Shown here in pieces: positions 55,929 to 58,945 of a stretch of DNA of 58,945 nt (positions are counted from its first letter, which is position 1; every line of letters begins with the position of its first letter). The notes under the pieces are model-generated. The model was not told where the DNA came from and ran no database searches. It saw nothing but the letters and a program-made list of their open reading frames with translations. Made by a program: the position numbers and the translations under genes. The DNA lies in assembly GCA_015680685.1 (NCBI GenBank), contig MNCI01027046.1:1040360-1099304 (forward strand), read 5' to 3'. Source of the stretch: Gnetum montanum. Its lineage: Eukaryota > Streptophyta > Gnetopsida > Gnetales > Gnetaceae.

Positions 55929-58668
55929 TCATGCAGTGCCCAAAGGTGGTGGCTCCTCCATTGGTTACTTCCCTTTGTCGCTAAGCCTTTGAAATTTGTA
56001 ACCATTTAGCAATTCTTGCAACTTCTTCTCTTCTGTCCCTCGGTCGTGTACCATCCAAGCTACTGAGCCAATGTGTACTAGTGTCGGTACATCCCTAGGA
56101 CATGGCAATTGCGAAAACATTTGATTCCCCATTACATACCAAGCCACAAATTGTTGTTGTTCCTCCTCAAAGGTCCTAGCCTTGTCTCTAAATCCATGAT
56201 AATCTATTAATTGTCTAGCAAATTTTGAGGCTACATCTTTCTATCCTTGATAGCTAGCTTTGACCACCTCCAATTTTGAGTTTGCGACCTATAGCTTTTG
56301 CAAAGCTTCCTTTCGATTTGCAAACTCTTTCTCATATAGTGCATAGGTGGTTACCACCTATTTTTCTAGTTTGTTTTGAGGTTGACCTACTGTTAACATG
56401 GCAAGGTTAGCATATCTGAGGTTATCCAACGCCATGTATTCTTTCAAATCTTCTATCTGCAAGTCTTTATTCTTAACTTTCGCTTAATGAACCAAGGCAT
56501 AGCTATCGAGGATGGGCTTTCACTTAGGATTTTGGCCTAATAAGGAACTTATGTGGGCTTTGGCCATCTAGATCTCTTTTTCATTTACTTGCTTGTACAT
56601 GCCTACTTGGTTGTGGCAATGTTCCTTTAATTTCTCGTGCCTTTTGGCCTCATTTTTCCTTACACTAATTCCAATTGCTGACTTCGGATGGATGGTGCAG
56701 ACCTCCTCCATTAAGAGGCTTCTATTCTTCCTGGCCAATTTGCTAATATCCTAGTTGATTCTCACTAATTGTTCTCTCAACTAGTGGATGCTCTCATCAA
56801 GAAGATTCTTTTACTTCTCAACTGTGGTCAACCTTGAGTTCTTTGTGACAAGCTGCTTGTTTTCTTCTTGTGCAGTAGTCAATGCCTTTTTATATGCATG
56901 GGATTGTACTTTAGCAACAAAGGCATTCCAGACCACCTTATCTTTTTCTTGTTTAATAGCTATGTTTACCTTTGTTAGCTTGGTCAACTGCTCTATCTTG
57001 AATTATTCAAGCTGATCAAGCACAACAAAACAAGTAGGATCCCATCATTTGGCTCTCAAGGCAGCTAGCTCTTGTTGTAGTCTTTGTACTTTGGATTCTA
57101 CATGCTCTACCCTAACTTCAACCATGTCTAGTCTTCACTTTCTAGTGATGAGGTCTGACTATGCTGCAGTAACATCATTAGGAATGTCAAACAAGGTAGT
57201 CATCACTTACCCTGTCTATAGTAATCAATCCAAAACATCCTCATGCACCGCAAGAGTCATTAAAGTCCCAGCCAGCATCTGTGCATCTCTAGTTCCCATT
57301 AGATCTACGAGGAGCACAATAAGCACATTGAATGATTCCTTAATATGATCTATGATTACTTCTATTTCACCTACTACATCCTCATGTTATAGTACCACAA
57401 TTGTGGCACCTTCTCTAGTTTCAAGTGTTACTTGGAAGGATGCAGCATTCCTAGATATTTGCCATGATCATTAGGATCCTTCTCCTCCTCATTGTAGCGA
57501 GATCTCCCCCCATGTTGGATCAGCTGAAACTATGGGTTATACAGTATCATCCATCACTCAAAAGAGATTAGACTCATCCTTGCTTACCTAGTTGATAGCT
57601 TCAGCAATCTTCTATAAATGGCTAATTGAGGGCCTATAATCTTTTGGCAATGGCAGTCATGGAGCTTGTGTTTGTGGGCACTGCTCAGGCTCATGTTGTA
57701 TTTCTACTTGTGGCTCTACCTCCTTCTTCACTTCTTGTTCTTCACCAAGATCTTTTCTTGGTGCCACAAGTTTTAAAAGTTCAATGAACTAGGCATTCTA
57801 AGCCTTCTTGGAAATATCATTCATATATTCAAATATCCCAACATGCTTGCACAACCTTTTGATTAGGCACGGAAATGGAAGTGTTGGTTTCCCTACCTTT
57901 GTTTCTTTAAACTACCATTCGATTTCAATGAAGTAAAACTAAGGAAGATTGGCTACAAATTTTTCCATTAAAATAGCACTTCACTTGGTTGCATATGTTG
58001 AGATTCGATTAAGCCCTTTGTGGGAAACAAGTGATAAGTCCCAACCTTAAAATGCATCCTCTCTTCCAAATTCATTTCATTATACGTTTTATCCTCCTTA
58101 TTGTACACCCATTTTAGCCATATTTGTTTTCTCTTAGGGTTGGATCTGGTTAATAGATGGGCTACCTTACCCCTTCATTTGGCAGGTTGAGAGTCGTAAC
58201 AATTTCTTTGATTGAAAAAGAGACATTTACTCCATAAATGTTAACAATGGTGCCCTCATCTTTATTGTGCTAGAATTAATGAATTTCACCTAGGTACAAC
58301 TCATCACTATCTAATAGAATGGGCCACAAGGGAGAAACCTTAAGTTACATTCAAACAACTTGCAAAGCAAATTCCATGAATGGGCCAAAATTCATTTCAG
58401 TGATGACCAAGGTCAACATGGACTTTTCTAGGATGGAAGTAAGGCAATCAAGGGGCAATGTGAGATGTTGTCCTTGCTCAGGAGCTTGTGGTTCTATAGC
58501 CTCCCCTTGGGCCGATTGTCTAGGAGTAGGATCCTCTCAGTGAATACTGAATATTTGGGCTTTCTACTTTGCATGTTCTGCATGTTTGCCTTGCTGACCT
58601 TGGCAACCTCGTGGATGCTTAGTTGCTCTTTGCAAGGGTTCACCTTGTGCACCTCTTTTTGGGGCCAT
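55929..58668 (-). pseudogene. Element VI env-position coiled-coil ORF, full span
   Basis: The most complete copy of the lineage's post-integrase ORF, ~900 codons from the ATG at 58668 (MAPKRGAQGE) to the stop at 55929 (after EEPPPLGTA). In order: a Gln/Arg-rich N terminus; a region with LPFPCLIKRLCKHVG (about 57890-57845) resembling PF20167-like plant transposon proteins; an acidic Gln/Glu/Pro linker; LDWLLQTG; a long charged, heptad-like stretch (LTKLTKVNIAIKQEKDKV, TAQEENKQLVTKNSRLTTVE; about 57150-56250) that should form coiled coil; and the conserved end LPCPRDVPTLVHIGSVAWM. Scattered stops break it. Function unknown; position equals the env-like ORF of Athila, but no membrane helix or signal peptide is seen. 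Confidence 0.65.
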
Positions 58669-58945
58669 CTACAATCAAATGAAGGTCAAGTGTTATGAAG
58701 GTTGTATTTATTATCATTAATCAATTTATACCTTACTCGTTACCTTAGTTCATTAAGTTCCTAGTTCATATGATTGCAGAGTCAGAAAAATTTTTCAGAA
58801 AAATCCCCAAAAAGTGTCTATCTCCTTGTATGACCCTTTGCAATTGGTTCCTTTTTCCTTATGTGTGGCTTATAATGATGGTTATGGTTCCTAAGGTGGA
58901 AGAATTAAGGTTGAGAGCATTAATATAATTGATTTTTCATGATAA
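58669..58945 (-). other. Element VI spacer upstream of env-position ORF
   Basis: Contains the GAGTCAGAAAAATTTTTCAG landmark shared with Elements I and II. No coding seen up to the window edge. Confidence 0.5.

Larger units (their letters stand above)
54869..58945 (-). mobile_element. Element VI: Athila-like LTR retrotransposon, right part outside window
   Basis: The 3' LTR, PPT and env-position ORF are present; integrase, RT, gag and 5' LTR would lie to the right. Inserted in the 5' LTR of Element I, with TAAGT (54864-54868) as the left flank. Confidence 0.75.

Overview
This window is plant nuclear DNA built almost entirely from nested LTR retrotransposons. It is AT-rich and holds no intact host gene, rRNA, CRISPR array or bacterial-style operon. 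Most open frames are broken fragments on the minus strand. The plant calls rest on Athila-type (tRNA-Asp-like), Tat-type (tRNA-Asn-like) and initiator-tRNA-Met primer sites, an archaeal-type second RNase H typical of plant Tat elements, and a tRNA-derived SINE. A large repeat-rich plant genome such as a gymnosperm would fit, but the species cannot be told from the sequence.

Reading LTR pairs, primer sites (PBS), polypurine tracts (PPT) and target duplications (TSD) gives this nest, all on the minus strand. Element I (4577-54868, Athila-like) is split by Element II (7634-48605, Athila-like). Element II carries three insertions: Element III (9352-18328, Tat-like, TSD GCCAC), Element IV (23994-34082, Tat-like, TSD CCAAT) and Element V (36557-45719, apparently non-coding, Met PBS, TSD TTCAG/TTCTG). 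Element VI (54869 to beyond the right edge, Athila-like) cuts the 5' LTR of Element I. When the inserts are removed, the reading of Element II continues gag, protease, RT, RNase H, integrase, then a large coiled-coil ORF in the env position. The left edge (1-4576) holds the end of an Athila-like LTR in the opposite orientation, an ~850-bp tandem repeat with embedded tRNA-derived SINEs, and unassigned AT-rich DNA.

The most interesting material is in the two Tat-like elements. Element III has gag and protease but no pol. Element IV has pol (RT, RNase H, archaeal RNase H, integrase) but no gag or protease. Both carry arrays of a short stem-loop unit that shows compensatory changes in its stem, and the arrays sit on either side of the place where pol is or should be. 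In Element IV the place where primer site, leader and gag would be is occupied by a plus-strand, possibly spliced gene-like unit. It has a good TATA box and shares a TGCTACGCTA motif with that element's LTRs. Element III has a second hairpin array of nine exact 40-bp units in its leader.

The coding regions are decayed by stops and frameshifts, so boundaries inside them are approximate. A 526-base assembly gap lies at 41400-41925.
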